This document shows positions 1 through 7,662 of a stretch of DNA of 36,491 nt, piece by piece. Source of the stretch: Methylotenera sp. Its GTDB lineage: Bacteria > Pseudomonadota > Gammaproteobacteria > Burkholderiales > Burkholderiaceae_C. Position numbers and translations under genes: made by a program. The notes under the pieces were generated by a model that saw nothing but the letters and a program-made list of their open reading frames with translations, was not told the origin of the DNA and ran no database searches. Location of the stretch: positions 1 through 36,491 of the forward strand of contig JAIPCJ010000028.1 of the NCBI GenBank assembly GCA_021738245.1. Direction: 5' to 3'. Numbering within the stretch: the first letter of the stretch is position 1; each line of letters opens with the position of its first letter.

Positions 1-611
1 AGGGCCGAGAGGGCCAGTTGATACAGCAGCGTCTTCTCGGCCGGTGCGCCGCCGAGCCGCGTGCCGCGGATGGCCAGCGTGGTGCCGCCCCACAGCACGG
101 CGGCGGCCACGCCCAGCGCGTCGCCCTTCCACTGCTGCGGCGAGCCCGGTGCGGTGAAGCCCTCGGCAAACGCAAAGGCCATGGCGCCGAACGCGAGCAG
201 CAATCCGGCCCACTGCCGCAGCGACAACGCTTCCCCGCGGGCGATCCACGGCATGCCCAGCGCCACGACGAAGGGCGCGAGATAGATGAACACCACCATG
301 CGCGAAGCGCTCGTGTATTGCAGGCCCAGGAAGATGCACGCGAACTCGCCGGCAAACAGCAGCCCCGCGAGCACGCCGCCCGAAGCGCTGCCGTCGCGCT
401 CGAACAGCCGAATGCCGCGCGACAGCGCCCAGCCCCACACCAGCAGCCCGGCCACCGCCGAGCGCAGCCCCGCCTGCCACAGCGGCCCGATCTCGGTCAG
501 CGCCGCCTTGGCCGCCACCTGGTTGATGCCCCACAGCAGGCAGCAGCCCAGCAACAGGGCCATGGCGCGGGGGTCGAGATGCGTCAGTCGGGAGGCGGTC
601 GGAGCGGTCAT
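1..611 (-). CDS. EamA/DMT-family inner-membrane permease (C-terminus cut off by window edge)
   Basis: Reading leftward from an ATG at 611 gives an open frame of 203 codons to the window edge. It begins MTAPTASRLTHLDPRAMALL and continues as alternating hydrophobic segments with features of drug/metabolite transporters: LLWGINQVAAKAAL in the first helix, then YTSASRMVVFIYLAPF, typical of the EamA repeat, then a second repeat opening with ALGVAAAVLWGGTTLAIR. About seven membrane helices are visible. The family exports or imports small metabolites such as amino acids; the substrate cannot be told. It is divergent from the FAD oxidoreductase with only 18 bp between the starts, so the promoter of each must run into the other gene. 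The C-terminal part lies outside the window. Confidence 0.85.
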   Translation of the reverse strand, partial: MTAPTASRLTHLDPRAMALLLGCCLLWGINQVAAKAALTEIGPLWQAGLRSAVAGLLVWGWALSRGIRLFERDGSASGGVLAGLLFAGEFACIFLGLQYTSASRMVVFIYLAPFVVALGMPWIARGEALSLRQWAGLLLAFGAMAFAFAEGFTAPGSPQQWKGDALGVAAAVLWGGTTLAIRGTRLGGAPAEKTLLYQLALSA

Positions 612-617
612 GGCCTC

Positions 618-632
618 TATGCTGCCAGCATG
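618..632 (+). promoter_or_regulatory. -10-like hexamer directly before the FAD oxidoreductase start
   Basis: TATGCT at 618-623 lies exactly 6 nt before the ATG at 630. Initiation at the usual distance would fall on or next to the A of the ATG, so the mRNA would be leaderless. No Shine-Dalgarno sequence is present and no good -35 is visible. The same spacing recurs before queC, rsmB and the hydrolase at 33033. Confidence 0.4.
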
Positions 633-1787
633 TCTGACGTGATCCTCATTGGCGGCGGCGTGATGGGCGCGGCCACCGCCTGTTTTCTGGCCCGTGACCA
701 TGGCGCGCGCGTGACCGTGGTCGAGCGTGACCTGTCGTATGCGCAAGCGTCCAGCTCGCTGTCGCTCAGCTCCATCCGCCAGCAGTTCTCGCAGCCGGTC
801 AACATCGCGCTGTCTCGCTGGAGTTTGGGCTTTCTGCGCCGCGCGTCCGATGAACTCGCCACGGCCGACGACCGCCCCGCCCTCGGCCTGGTGGAGCCCG
901 GCTATCTCTACCTCGCGACGGCATCAGGCGAGGCCACGCTGCGTGCCGTGCATGCCCTGCAGCAGGCCGAGGGTGTGGACGTGGCCCTGCTGCTGCCGCA
1001 GGCGCTGGCAGCGCGCTTTCCGTGGCTGGCGGTAGACGATCTGGCCTTGGGCTCGCTCGGCTTGAGCGGTGAGGGCTGGTTCGACGGCCCGGCCCTGCAC
1101 CGGGCCTTCCGGCGCAAGGCGCAGGCCTGCGGTGTGCGCTTCGTCGTTGGCGAGGTGGTGGGGTTCGAACGGCAGGGCGTGCGGCTGACCGCGGCGCGCT
1201 GTGCCGACGGCCGCTTGGTGCCGGGCGATGCCTTCGCGATCACCGCCGGGGCCTGGAGCGCGCCCTTGGGCGACGCCCTGGGTTTCACGCTGCCGGTCAC
1301 GGCCCGCAAGCGCGATGTCTTCGTGCTGGAGACCCCTGCAGCCCTGCCGGGCTGCCCGCTGGTCATCGACCCGAGCGGCTTTTGGTTCCGGCCCGAGGGC
1401 AGGCTCATGCTGGCCGGCGGCCCGCCGCGAGGTGACGACACGCCCGGGGCGCCGTTGCATGACATCGACCACGGCCTGTTCGAGGACCTGCTCTGGCCCA
1501 CACTGGCGGCCCGCGTGCCGGCACTGGAGGCGCTGCGCGTGCGCTCGGCCTGGGCCGGCTACTACGAGATGAACGAGGTCGACCACAACGGCCTGGCCGG
1601 GGCACTGCCGGGTTATGCGAATGCGTTCACGGCCTGCGGCTTCTCGGGCCACGGCATGCAGCAGTCGCCCGCGGTGGGCTGGTCACTCGCGCGGCTGATG
1701 GCCGGCCAGCCGGCGCCGCTCATCGAGCCGCTGTCGCCGCAGCGGCTGCTCGACGCCCGCCGGCTCGTCGAGGCCAACGTCATCTGA
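630..1787 (+). CDS. FAD-dependent oxidoreductase, DAO (D-amino acid/glycine oxidase) family
   Basis: The protein has 385 residues from the ATG at 630. The open frame extends further upstream, but that part is antisense to the permease and is not protein-like. The N-terminus carries the Rossmann dinucleotide-binding motif ILIGGGVMGAATACFLA at residues 4-20, followed by an acidic strand end (VTVVERD) that binds the FAD ribose. A C-terminal CGFSGHGMQQSPAVGW matches the second FAD-contact motif of the DAO fold (sarcosine, glycine and D-amino acid oxidases or dehydrogenases). The family oxidises amines or amino acids to imines; the substrate cannot be decided. The divergent EamA permease could move a related compound, but this is inference from position only. 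Confidence 0.85.
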   Translation: MSDVILIGGGVMGAATACFLARDHGARVTVVERDLSYAQASSSLSLSSIRQQFSQPVNIALSRWSLGFLRRASDELATADDRPALGLVEPGYLYLATASGEATLRAVHALQQAEGVDVALLLPQALAARFPWLAVDDLALGSLGLSGEGWFDGPALHRAFRRKAQACGVRFVVGEVVGFERQGVRLTAARCADGRLVPGDAFAITAGAWSAPLGDALGFTLPVTARKRDVFVLETPAALPGCPLVIDPSGFWFRPEGRLMLAGGPPRGDDTPGAPLHDIDHGLFEDLLWPTLAARVPALEALRVRSAWAGYYEMNEVDHNGLAGALPGYANAFTACGFSGHGMQQSPAVGWSLARLMAGQPAPLIEPLSPQRLLDARRLVEANVI

Positions 1788-1788
1788 G

Positions 1789-2463
1789 TCAGCGCTTGCG
1801 TGGCGCGGGCTTGGCCGCGGTCTTCTTGGCGGCAGCCTTGCGGGCGCCAGCCTTGGCCGGCGGAGTGCTGCGCACGTAGCGGGTGGCGGTGAGCTTGTCG
1901 GAGACGGCGCTCGTCTTGTTGTCGACATAGCCCCGGCCGCGCATGGCGATGCGCACCAGCGCGTCGGACGGGTCGGCATCGGGGCCCTTGCCGTGCACCA
2001 CCCAGACGGTGTTGCAGATCATGTCGGCATGGAACTCGGCCATGCGCGGCAGTTCGGCCGCGTTGCTCAGCACCGCCACCAGCATGCGGGCCTCGCGCAT
2101 GTTGGTGGTGATGCCGCCGGCCAGGGCTTCGGCCAGCGCCGGGTCGAGCGTGCCCACGGTCGGGCCGATCAGCAGGGCCGGGTTCTCGGCGCTGACGCCC
2201 AGCTTGGCGGCCAGCGTGGGGGGCGGCGTCTGCAGCTTCTTGAGCCAGCGCTCGGCCTCCTTCTCGCCCAGGGCCAGGGCCACGGCCTCGTCACCTTGCT
2301 CGAAGCGCAGCTCGCCGCCGTCCACGCGCAGGTTCTGCAGGGCAGCGATGTCCCATTTGCGCTTGATCGCGCCGCGCAGCACCACGGTGGTCGACTCCAG
2401 CAGGGCGGTGACTTCGGCGCTGTCGTTGCCGACGCGGGCGGTGCAAAGGGCTTCACGTCCCAT
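1789..2463 (-). CDS. Conserved protein of unknown function with basic Ala/Lys tail
   Basis: A 224-residue protein with no signal peptide or membrane segment. It starts at the ATG at 2463, preceded by a good Shine-Dalgarno (AGGAGT on the minus strand, 2468-2473). The start overlaps the end of the rhombosortase gene by 11 nt, so translation is probably coupled. Residues 1-65 look like a small beta-rich module (STTVVLRGAIKRKWDIAAL). The middle is alpha/beta, and the last ~25 residues are a low-complexity tail of Lys, Ala and Pro, as in proteins that touch nucleic acid. I do not recognise the family. The codon pattern fits its neighbours, so I consider it a real gene. Confidence 0.8.
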   Translation of the reverse strand: MGREALCTARVGNDSAEVTALLESTTVVLRGAIKRKWDIAALQNLRVDGGELRFEQGDEAVALALGEKEAERWLKKLQTPPPTLAAKLGVSAENPALLIGPTVGTLDPALAEALAGGITTNMREARMLVAVLSNAAELPRMAEFHADMICNTVWVVHGKGPDADPSDALVRIAMRGRGYVDNKTSAVSDKLTATRYVRSTPPAKAGARKAAAKKTAAKPAPRKR

Positions 2464-3043
2464 GGGGACTCCTCATCAGGCGGTTCATGGCCTGCATTGT
2501 CAGGCCCCAGGCCAGCGCCCCGGCCAGCGCGCCGCTCAGGTGAGCGAAGGGCGCGACCGGGAAGTCGAAGCCGGCCGTGGCCCGCAGCACCGGGCCCAGC
2601 GGCGCTTCCAGCGCGATCTTGGCCGCGAGGCCCAGCCCCATGCCGGCGCCCACCCAGCGATCCCGGCCGGGCCGGCGCATGAGGCTCAGCGCTGCCACGG
2701 CGGCCAGACCGTGCAGCACGCCCGACAGGCCGCCGTAGTGCAGCAGCGCCGGGCGCAGCAGCAGGGCGAGCTGGGTCAGCGGCAGGGCGAGCAGGCTGGC
2801 AGCCGTCTCGCGCGCCCCGAATCGCGCCCGCCAGCCCAGCAGGCCGAGCACGGCGCAGCCCGCGAGATTGGCGGCCAGGTGCAGCGGCGTCCAGTGCACG
2901 AAGGCGGCCGCCACCACGCGCCAGGGCTGCGTCGCCACGAGGCCGGGTTGCCAGTCAAGCCAGGCCGCCGGCAGGGCGCCCGCCAGCAGCGACAGGGCGC
3001 CCAGGGCGGCGCACAGGCGCAGCCAATGCCGGGCCGGGTTCAT
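2453..3043 (-). CDS. rrtA: Rhombosortase (rhomboid-family intramembrane serine protease)
   Basis: A 196-residue polytopic membrane protein with about six helices. Rhomboid signatures are in order: HWTPLHLAANLAG with His55 and Asn59, GGLSGVLHG with the nucleophile Ser107 and His111, and AHLSGALAGALAWG with catalytic His168. The short length and the GLSG/LHG and AHLxG spacing match the rhombosortase branch, which removes the C-terminal GlyGly-CTERM sorting signal from surface proteins after type II secretion. The ATG at 3043 is chosen because upstream residues run into the DUF4139 gene. That gene ends 14 nt upstream, and the downstream gene overlaps by 11 nt. No GlyGly-CTERM substrate is seen in this window, so substrates must be elsewhere. 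Confidence 0.85.
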   Translation of the reverse strand: MNPARHWLRLCAALGALSLLAGALPAAWLDWQPGLVATQPWRVVAAAFVHWTPLHLAANLAGCAVLGLLGWRARFGARETAASLLALPLTQLALLLRPALLHYGGLSGVLHGLAAVAALSLMRRPGRDRWVGAGMGLGLAAKIALEAPLGPVLRATAGFDFPVAPFAHLSGALAGALAWGLTMQAMNRLMRSPHGT

Positions 3044-3057
3044 GGCCCGCCCGGCCT

Positions 3058-4656
3058 TCAGCGCAGGCCCGTCAGCGCGGCATCCTTGGGCGCGCTGATG
3101 ACGTAGTCCGCCGTGTAGCGCTGGCTGGCGCCGGCCGGCAGGCTCTGCTCCCACATCACCCAGCCCGGCTGCTTGCGCCAGGCCTGGGTGCTGGGCGGGG
3201 GGCTGAACTGCGTCTGCACCTTGATGTCTTCATGCTGCGCCACCGGGGCCGCCTCCACGACCTGAAGCGTCAGCGCGCCGCGGCTGTGGCGGTTCTCCAC
3301 CACGTAGGCGCGGCCGTAGCGGTGCTCGGCCCGCGCCCCGATGAAGCCGCGGTCGCCGGCATTGCGCTGCTCGGGCTCCACCTGCACGCGCACCGCGTCG
3401 TCGCGGCCGAAGGGCAGCTCCAGCCGCTCGTCGCTGCCCGCCATCTGCAGGCTGGTGTTGCCCACCAGCGCGCCGTCGCGCACCAGCTGCAGCGGGCCCC
3501 GCGGCCAGGCGCCGGCAGGCCGGGCGAGGTCGGCCACGAGGTAGGCGGCGGCTTCGTTCTGCGGCTGCACCCGGGCCAGCACCCGCGCTTGGAGCTTCTC
3601 GATGCCGAGCGTGAGGCTGGCGCGCTGGATGCCGCTGTCGATGTTCACGCGCAGGGGCAGCACGAACTCGGTGGCGTAGTCGTTCTGGAACACCGTCAGG
3701 TCGAAGCGGTCCAGCTCGGGCTCGCGGGTGCGCGAGCCTTGCACGGCCACCGACATGGCCATCGCCGGCGCCGGCGCGGGTGGGGCGGCATACAGGCGCG
3801 TTTCGGCGGCAGCCACCGGCGGCCGGATGTTCAGCAACCACGGAGCGGGCGAGGGCAGCCCCACGCGGGTGGACACCTGCGCGGTCGACAGCCTCAGCTT
3901 CACGTTGCGCCAATCCTCTCCGCTTTGCTGAGACACCTGGGCCAGCCGCTCCAGGCTGAGGGCGCCGCTGGCGGTGTCGAGCAGTGCGCGGTAGCTCGGC
4001 GCCCAGCCGGCCTGGGTGATGCGGTAGCTCAGGCGCAGCTCGGCCGCCTGCGCGGTGGACAAGCGCACGCGCAGGCTGCGCCACTCGGGGTTGGCCGCCG
4101 CCAGCCGGTCTCGCTCGGACTTGAGCGGCGTGATCTGCCGCTCCAGTTCCTCCACCTGGCGGCGCAGCTGGGCCTGGCGCTGCAGCGCCTCCAGCGCCGC
4201 CTTGCGGATGGTGTCGGCAGTCGTGCCGATGGCGGCGGTCGGCGGGTTGCGCGCGTCGCCGTTGCCGAGGGCCTTGAGGTAGCCCAGGCCGGTCTCCAGC
4301 GCGCCGGATTCGGCATTCAGGCTGTCGCGCTGGGCTTCGAGCTTGCGCAGCTGCTCGTCCAGCGCGCTGTTGGCGCAGTCGGGCGCACGGTCGCGCGGCA
4401 GGGTCTCGACCTGCACCGGCCCGAGGTTGACGCCGGCAGGCGCATCGATCTGCAGGGTGTCGGGGTCGAACCGGGCGGTCAGGCAGGTCAGCACCAGCTC
4501 GCGCGCGCCGGCGGCCACCGGGGCCAGGCGCGTGACCTGGGCGCCGCCGGGGTAGACGAGCACGTCGTCGATGCGCGACTGCGCCTGGGCCCAGGCAGGC
4601 AGCAGCAGGGCGATGAGTGCGGACGAGGCAGCCGGGAGCAGGGCGGTTCGTGGCAT
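3058..4656 (-). CDS. Secreted DUF4139 (mucoidy-inhibitor MuiA-like) protein
   Basis: The mature-looking product starts at the ATG at 4656 (532 residues) and begins [20 protein letters not shown], a signal peptide ending near AWAQAQ (residue ~22). An N-terminal domain ([17 protein letters not shown]) is the typical opening of the MuiA/DUF4140 family. A coiled-coil stretch follows at about residues 110-210 ([36 protein letters not shown]). The C-terminal half is the beta-rich DUF4139 domain, opening with [20 protein letters not shown]. The family is periplasmic or surface-associated and its biochemical role is unknown. It leads a leftward cluster with rhombosortase and the 224-residue protein and diverges from queC across 52 bp. 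Confidence 0.85.
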   Translation of the reverse strand: MPRTALLPAASSALIALLLPAWAQAQSRIDDVLVYPGGAQVTRLAPVAAGARELVLTCLTARFDPDTLQIDAPAGVNLGPVQVETLPRDRAPDCANSALDEQLRKLEAQRDSLNAESGALETGLGYLKALGNGDARNPPTAAIGTTADTIRKAALEALQRQAQLRRQVEELERQITPLKSERDRLAAANPEWRSLRVRLSTAQAAELRLSYRITQAGWAPSYRALLDTASGALSLERLAQVSQQSGEDWRNVKLRLSTAQVSTRVGLPSPAPWLLNIRPPVAAAETRLYAAPPAPAPAMAMSVAVQGSRTREPELDRFDLTVFQNDYATEFVLPLRVNIDSGIQRASLTLGIEKLQARVLARVQPQNEAAAYLVADLARPAGAWPRGPLQLVRDGALVGNTSLQMAGSDERLELPFGRDDAVRVQVEPEQRNAGDRGFIGARAEHRYGRAYVVENRHSRGALTLQVVEAAPVAQHEDIKVQTQFSPPPSTQAWRKQPGWVMWEQSLPAGASQRYTADYVISAPKDAALTGLR

Positions 4657-4695
4657 GGCGATGGCGCGGGGCGCGCGTGACAGAGGGCGCAAAGG

Positions 4696-4711
4696 TAGCA
4701 TCCCGCCCATG
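4696..4711 (+). promoter_or_regulatory. -10-like hexamer directly before queC
   Basis: TAGCAT at 4696-4701 stands 7 nt before the ATG of queC at 4709. GTGACA at 4677-4682 resembles a -35 box, but its 13-bp spacing is too short. The position suggests a leaderless or near-leaderless queC transcript. No Shine-Dalgarno precedes the ATG at normal spacing. Confidence 0.4.
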
Positions 4712-5422
4712 ACCGACACCCGCAAAGCCCTGGTGCTTTTTTCCGGCGGCCAGGACTCCACCACCTGCCTGGCCTGGGCGCTGGACCGCTACGCCGAGGT
4801 CGAGACCCTGGCGTTCGACTACGGCCAGCGCCATCGCGTGGAGCTGGACTGCCGCACCACCGTGCGCGAGCGCATCGCCGCGCAGTTCCCGGCCTGGGCC
4901 GGCAAGCTGGGCGCCGACCATCTGCTGGACCTGTCCCTGCTCGGCCAGATCAGCGACACCGCGCTGACCAGCGAACGCGCCATCGAACTCCAGGCCAACG
5001 GCCTGCCCAACACCTTCGTGCCGGGGCGCAACCTGCTGTTCCTGACCTTCGCCGCTACGCTGGCCTACCGGCGCGGCGCCAGCGTGCTGGTGGGCGGCAT
5101 GTGCGAGACCGATTTCTCCGGCTACCCCGACTGCCGGGACAACACCATGAAGGCGCTGCAGGTCGCGCTCAGCCTGGGGCTCGATGCGCCCATGACGCTG
5201 GAGACGCCGCTGATGTTCATCGACAAGGCAGCCACCTGGCGGCTGGCCGAGCAGCTCGGCGGCGAGGCGCTGGTCAAGCTCATCGTCGAGGACACCCACA
5301 CCTGCTACCTGGGCGAGCGCGGCGCATTGCACCCCTGGGGGCACGGCTGCGGCCACTGCCCGGCGTGTGAGCTGCGGGCCAAGGGGTACGCGGGGTACGC
5401 GGCTGCCCGAGCGCGCGCATGA
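4709..5422 (+). CDS. queC: 7-cyano-7-deazaguanine (preQ0) synthase QueC
   Basis: The protein has 237 residues, the usual QueC length. It converts 7-carboxy-7-deazaguanine to preQ0 using ATP and ammonia, a cytoplasmic step in queuosine tRNA modification. The PP-loop ATP-binding motif FSGGQDSTT is at residues 11-19, followed by [12 protein letters not shown]. The conserved [13 protein letters not shown] lies at 100-112. The four zinc cysteines are all present near the C-terminus: C199, C214, C217 and C220 ([12 protein letters not shown]). The ATG at 4709 is chosen because the family starts just before the PP-loop. No other queuosine gene is nearby. It overlaps lemA by 4 nt (ATGA). Confidence 0.95.
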   Translation: MTDTRKALVLFSGGQDSTTCLAWALDRYAEVETLAFDYGQRHRVELDCRTTVRERIAAQFPAWAGKLGADHLLDLSLLGQISDTALTSERAIELQANGLPNTFVPGRNLLFLTFAATLAYRRGASVLVGGMCETDFSGYPDCRDNTMKALQVALSLGLDAPMTLETPLMFIDKAATWRLAEQLGGEALVKLIVEDTHTCYLGERGALHPWGHGCGHCPACELRAKGYAGYAAARARA

Positions 5423-5964
5423 CCGCCTGGCAATGGGTTGGCGTCGGTGCCGCGGCGCTGCTGTTCTTCTGGGGCGTGGGCGCCTACAACCGCCTGATGG
5501 CGCTGCGCAACGCGATCGGCGAGGCCTTCGCCCAGCTCGACACCCATCTGAAGGCGCGGGCCGAGGCCAGCGACAAGCTGCTGGCAGCCGTCACACCGCG
5601 CCTGCCGAGCGAGCAGGCCACCTTCGACGCCTTGGCCAGCGCCCAGGCAGAGTCGCTGGCGGCCACGCAGGCCTCGCGCACCAAGCCCTGGGCGCCTGAC
5701 CCGGTCGGCAGCCTGGCCGTGGCCAGCGCGCTGCACGCCGCGGCCCTGACACGGCTGCTGTCGCTGCTGGACCACCAGGCCGAGCTGCGCAGCGAGACCG
5801 AGATCGACGGCCTGGTCAGTGAGCTCAAGCTCATCGAGCGCCAACGCGCCTTCGCCCGCCAGGTGTTCAACCAGGCGGTGGCGCAGTACAACGAGGCGCT
5901 GAACCAGTTCCCGACGCGGGTGCTGGCCAATCTCTACGGCTTCAAGGAGGCGCGGTCGCTGTAA
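5419..5964 (+). CDS. LemA-family membrane-anchored protein
   Basis: The product is 181 residues. One N-terminal membrane helix (about residues 4-22, [20 protein letters not shown]) is followed by [19 protein letters not shown], the signature start of the LemA helical domain. The body is mostly helical and ends with [20 protein letters not shown], a conserved LemA C-terminal block in which FP and GF are typical. The family has an outward-facing helical bundle of unknown function. The ATG overlaps the queC stop in an ATGA, so translation is probably coupled, although the two functions are not obviously linked. Confidence 0.9.
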   Translation: MTAWQWVGVGAAALLFFWGVGAYNRLMALRNAIGEAFAQLDTHLKARAEASDKLLAAVTPRLPSEQATFDALASAQAESLAATQASRTKPWAPDPVGSLAVASALHAAALTRLLSLLDHQAELRSETEIDGLVSELKLIERQRAFARQVFNQAVAQYNEALNQFPTRVLANLYGFKEARSL

Positions 5965-5994
5965 GGCCGGGGCAGGGCCGCGCGACTGCGCCCC

Positions 5995-6471
5995 ATGCGC
6001 TTCTTCCTTGCCCTGCTCCTCGCCGCCGCTGCCTGGTCGGCCAGTGCCCAACCGCTGCAGCTGAGCGGCCCGACGCTGGACGGCAGCACCTTCAACCTGC
6101 AGGCGCTGCGCGGCCGGGTCGTCATGCTGTTCTTCTGGAACACCGACTGCGTGCCCTGCGTGCAGCGCATGCCCGAGCTGCGGGCCAACGCGGCAGGCTG
6201 GCGGGGCAAGCCGTTCACCCTGGTCCTGGTCAGCACCGACCGGGAGCGCCAGTCAGCGTTGGCCTATGTGCGCACACTGCGCCAGGTCGACAAGGCCGCG
6301 GTCGACACGCCGTTCCTTTGGGCCGGCGAGCAAAGTCTGGGCGGCGGCCTCGCCGTCCCGGCCAGCGTGCCGCAGACCCTGGTGCTGGACTCGCGCGGGG
6401 CGGTGGTCGCCCGGCACGTCGGGCGAATCGCCCCGGAAGCCTGGGACGACGTGGCCGAGCTGCTGCCCTGA
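5995..6471 (+). CDS. Exported TlpA-like thioredoxin-fold protein
   Basis: The product is 158 residues and starts with MRFFLALLLAAAAWSASAQP, a clear signal peptide cleaved near residue 18. The thioredoxin fold follows, with the redox motif in FFWNTDCVPCVQRMPELR (C52 and C55, CVPC instead of CGPC), and the cis-proline region in PASVPQTLVLDSRGAVVARH. It resembles TlpA/ResA-type periplasmic reductases of the AhpC/TSA-Redoxin group, which keep cysteines of exported proteins or apocytochromes reduced. There is no membrane anchor after the signal peptide. It lies 30 bp after lemA, likely in the same transcript. The partner protein is unknown. Confidence 0.85.
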   Translation: MRFFLALLLAAAAWSASAQPLQLSGPTLDGSTFNLQALRGRVVMLFFWNTDCVPCVQRMPELRANAAGWRGKPFTLVLVSTDRERQSALAYVRTLRQVDKAAVDTPFLWAGEQSLGGGLAVPASVPQTLVLDSRGAVVARHVGRIAPEAWDDVAELLP

Positions 6472-6486
6472 GCCCGCTGCGGCGCT

Positions 6487-6909
6487 TCAGCTGACCGCGA
6501 TCGCCCCCGAGGCGCACATCTCCTTGAAGAGCGCGGCCATCGCGTCGCCGCTCATGGCATACGGGTCGAGCTTGCCGCTTTCGGAGTACTTCAGCACCAG
6601 GGCCGGGTTCAGGCGGTGCAGGTTGACCTGGCCCATGGTCCAGCCCGGAAAGGCGCGCTCGGTGATTTCTTCATAGCCGAGCAGGATCACGTCGTGGTGG
6701 CGGCGGTCCTGCACGATGTGCTTGTAGCGCGCATTCACGGCATTGCGCCCGCCTTCGAGCACCTGCACGTACACCCCGTCGGTGAAGCACAGCAGGCCGG
6801 TGATGCCCTCGGCCGGGTTGTGTTCGCGAGAGATCTTCAGGATGGCGGCGAGGTCGGCATCAGCCGGCGTCGAGGTCGCACGGCTGGCATACATGAGTCG
6901 GACGAGCAT
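6487..6909 (-). CDS. BLUF-domain blue-light photoreceptor (short, single domain)
   Basis: A 140-residue protein consisting of one BLUF domain, which binds FAD and senses blue light. The photochemical residues align with AppA of Rhodobacter at a constant offset of 14: Tyr7 (Tyr21), Asn31 (Asn45), Gln49 (Gln63), Trp90 (Trp104) and Met92 (Met106). The blocks around them are VRLMYASRA, HNPAEGITGLLC, YVQVLEGG and FPGWTMG. After residue ~100 only a short helical tail remains, so output must be by protein contact; there is no EAL, GGDEF or DNA-binding domain. It begins 3 nt after the folE stop, so the two are almost certainly co-transcribed and coupled. Confidence 0.93.
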   Translation of the reverse strand: MLVRLMYASRATSTPADADLAAILKISREHNPAEGITGLLCFTDGVYVQVLEGGRNAVNARYKHIVQDRRHHDVILLGYEEITERAFPGWTMGQVNLHRLNPALVLKYSESGKLDPYAMSGDAMAALFKEMCASGAIAVS

Positions 6910-6912
6910 GGT

Positions 6913-7617
6913 TCAGCCTTTGGCAATCAGGGACAGGAATTCGCGCCGCAGGTTGGCGTCCTTCAGGAAGGCCCCCCGCATCACGCTGTTGGTCATCTTG
7001 GACTCGCTGTCCTTCACGCCGCGCCAGTGCATGCAGAAGTGGTCGGCCTCCATCACCAGCGCCAGGCCGTCGGGCTGCACCCGCTCCTGGAGCTCGTTGG
7101 CCAGCATGGTGACCGCCTCTTCCTGGATCTGCGGGCGGCTCATGATCCAGTCGCACAGCCGTGCGTACTTGGACAGGCCGATGAGGTTGGAGTGTTCATT
7201 GGGCAGCAGGCCGATCCAGACCTTGCCCATGATGGGACACAGGTGGTGGGAGCAGGCGCTGCGCACCGTGATCGGGCCCACGATCATCAGCTCGTTCAGG
7301 CGGCTGACATTGGGAAATTCGGTGACCGAGGGTGCCTTGGCGTAACGCCCTGCGAAGACCTCGCGCAGGAACATCTTGGCCACGCGCTTGGCCGTCTCTT
7401 GCGTGTTGTGGTCGCTGTCGGTGTCGATGACGAGGCTCTTGAGCACCTCTTGCATCTTGGCCTGCACCTCGACCTGCAGCGCGTCCAGCTCGCCCGGTTC
7501 GATGAAGGCGGCGATGTTGTCGTTCGCATGGTGGCGGCAGCCGGCGGACACCAGGCGGTAGCGGATGCGCTCGGACACCGGCAGGTCGTCGGTCGCGGGG
7601 GAGGCGGGTGCATTCAT
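6913..7617 (-). CDS. folE: GTP cyclohydrolase I
   Basis: The product is 234 residues. It converts GTP to 7,8-dihydroneopterin triphosphate, the first step of folate (and pterin) synthesis, as a cytoplasmic homodecamer. The zinc-site residues are present: C122 and H125 in SACSHHLCPIMGK and C195 in DHFCMHWRGVKD, matching Cys110, His113 and Cys181 of the E. coli enzyme. IGLSKYARLCDWIMSRPQIQ is the substrate-pocket block. The CSHH..PI.GK form differs from the common CEHHF form and belongs to a recognisable sub-branch. The ATG at 7617 gives the full N-terminal extension and diverges from rsmB with 42 bp between. The BLUF gene follows 3 nt downstream. Confidence 0.95.
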   Translation of the reverse strand: MNAPASPATDDLPVSERIRYRLVSAGCRHHANDNIAAFIEPGELDALQVEVQAKMQEVLKSLVIDTDSDHNTQETAKRVAKMFLREVFAGRYAKAPSVTEFPNVSRLNELMIVGPITVRSACSHHLCPIMGKVWIGLLPNEHSNLIGLSKYARLCDWIMSRPQIQEEAVTMLANELQERVQPDGLALVMEADHFCMHWRGVKDSESKMTNSVMRGAFLKDANLRREFLSLIAKG

Positions 7618-7647
7618 GGCGGCGGATTGTGCTGCGATTGCCACTTC

Positions 7648-7662
7648 TACACTGCCCCCATG
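7648..7662 (+). promoter_or_regulatory. -10-like hexamer directly before rsmB
   Basis: TACACT at 7648-7653 lies 6 nt before the rsmB ATG at 7660. TTGTGC at 7627-7632 is a possible -35, although the 15-bp spacer is short. There is no Shine-Dalgarno. The placement predicts a leaderless rsmB transcript. The folE start at 7617 on the other strand is so close that the two promoters must overlap. Confidence 0.45.

Noticed and set aside
3230..5356. 708-codon minus-strand frame through DUF4139 and queC
   Set aside because: It overlaps two real genes in the wrong frame or strand and is low-complexity Arg/Ala/Gly sequence.
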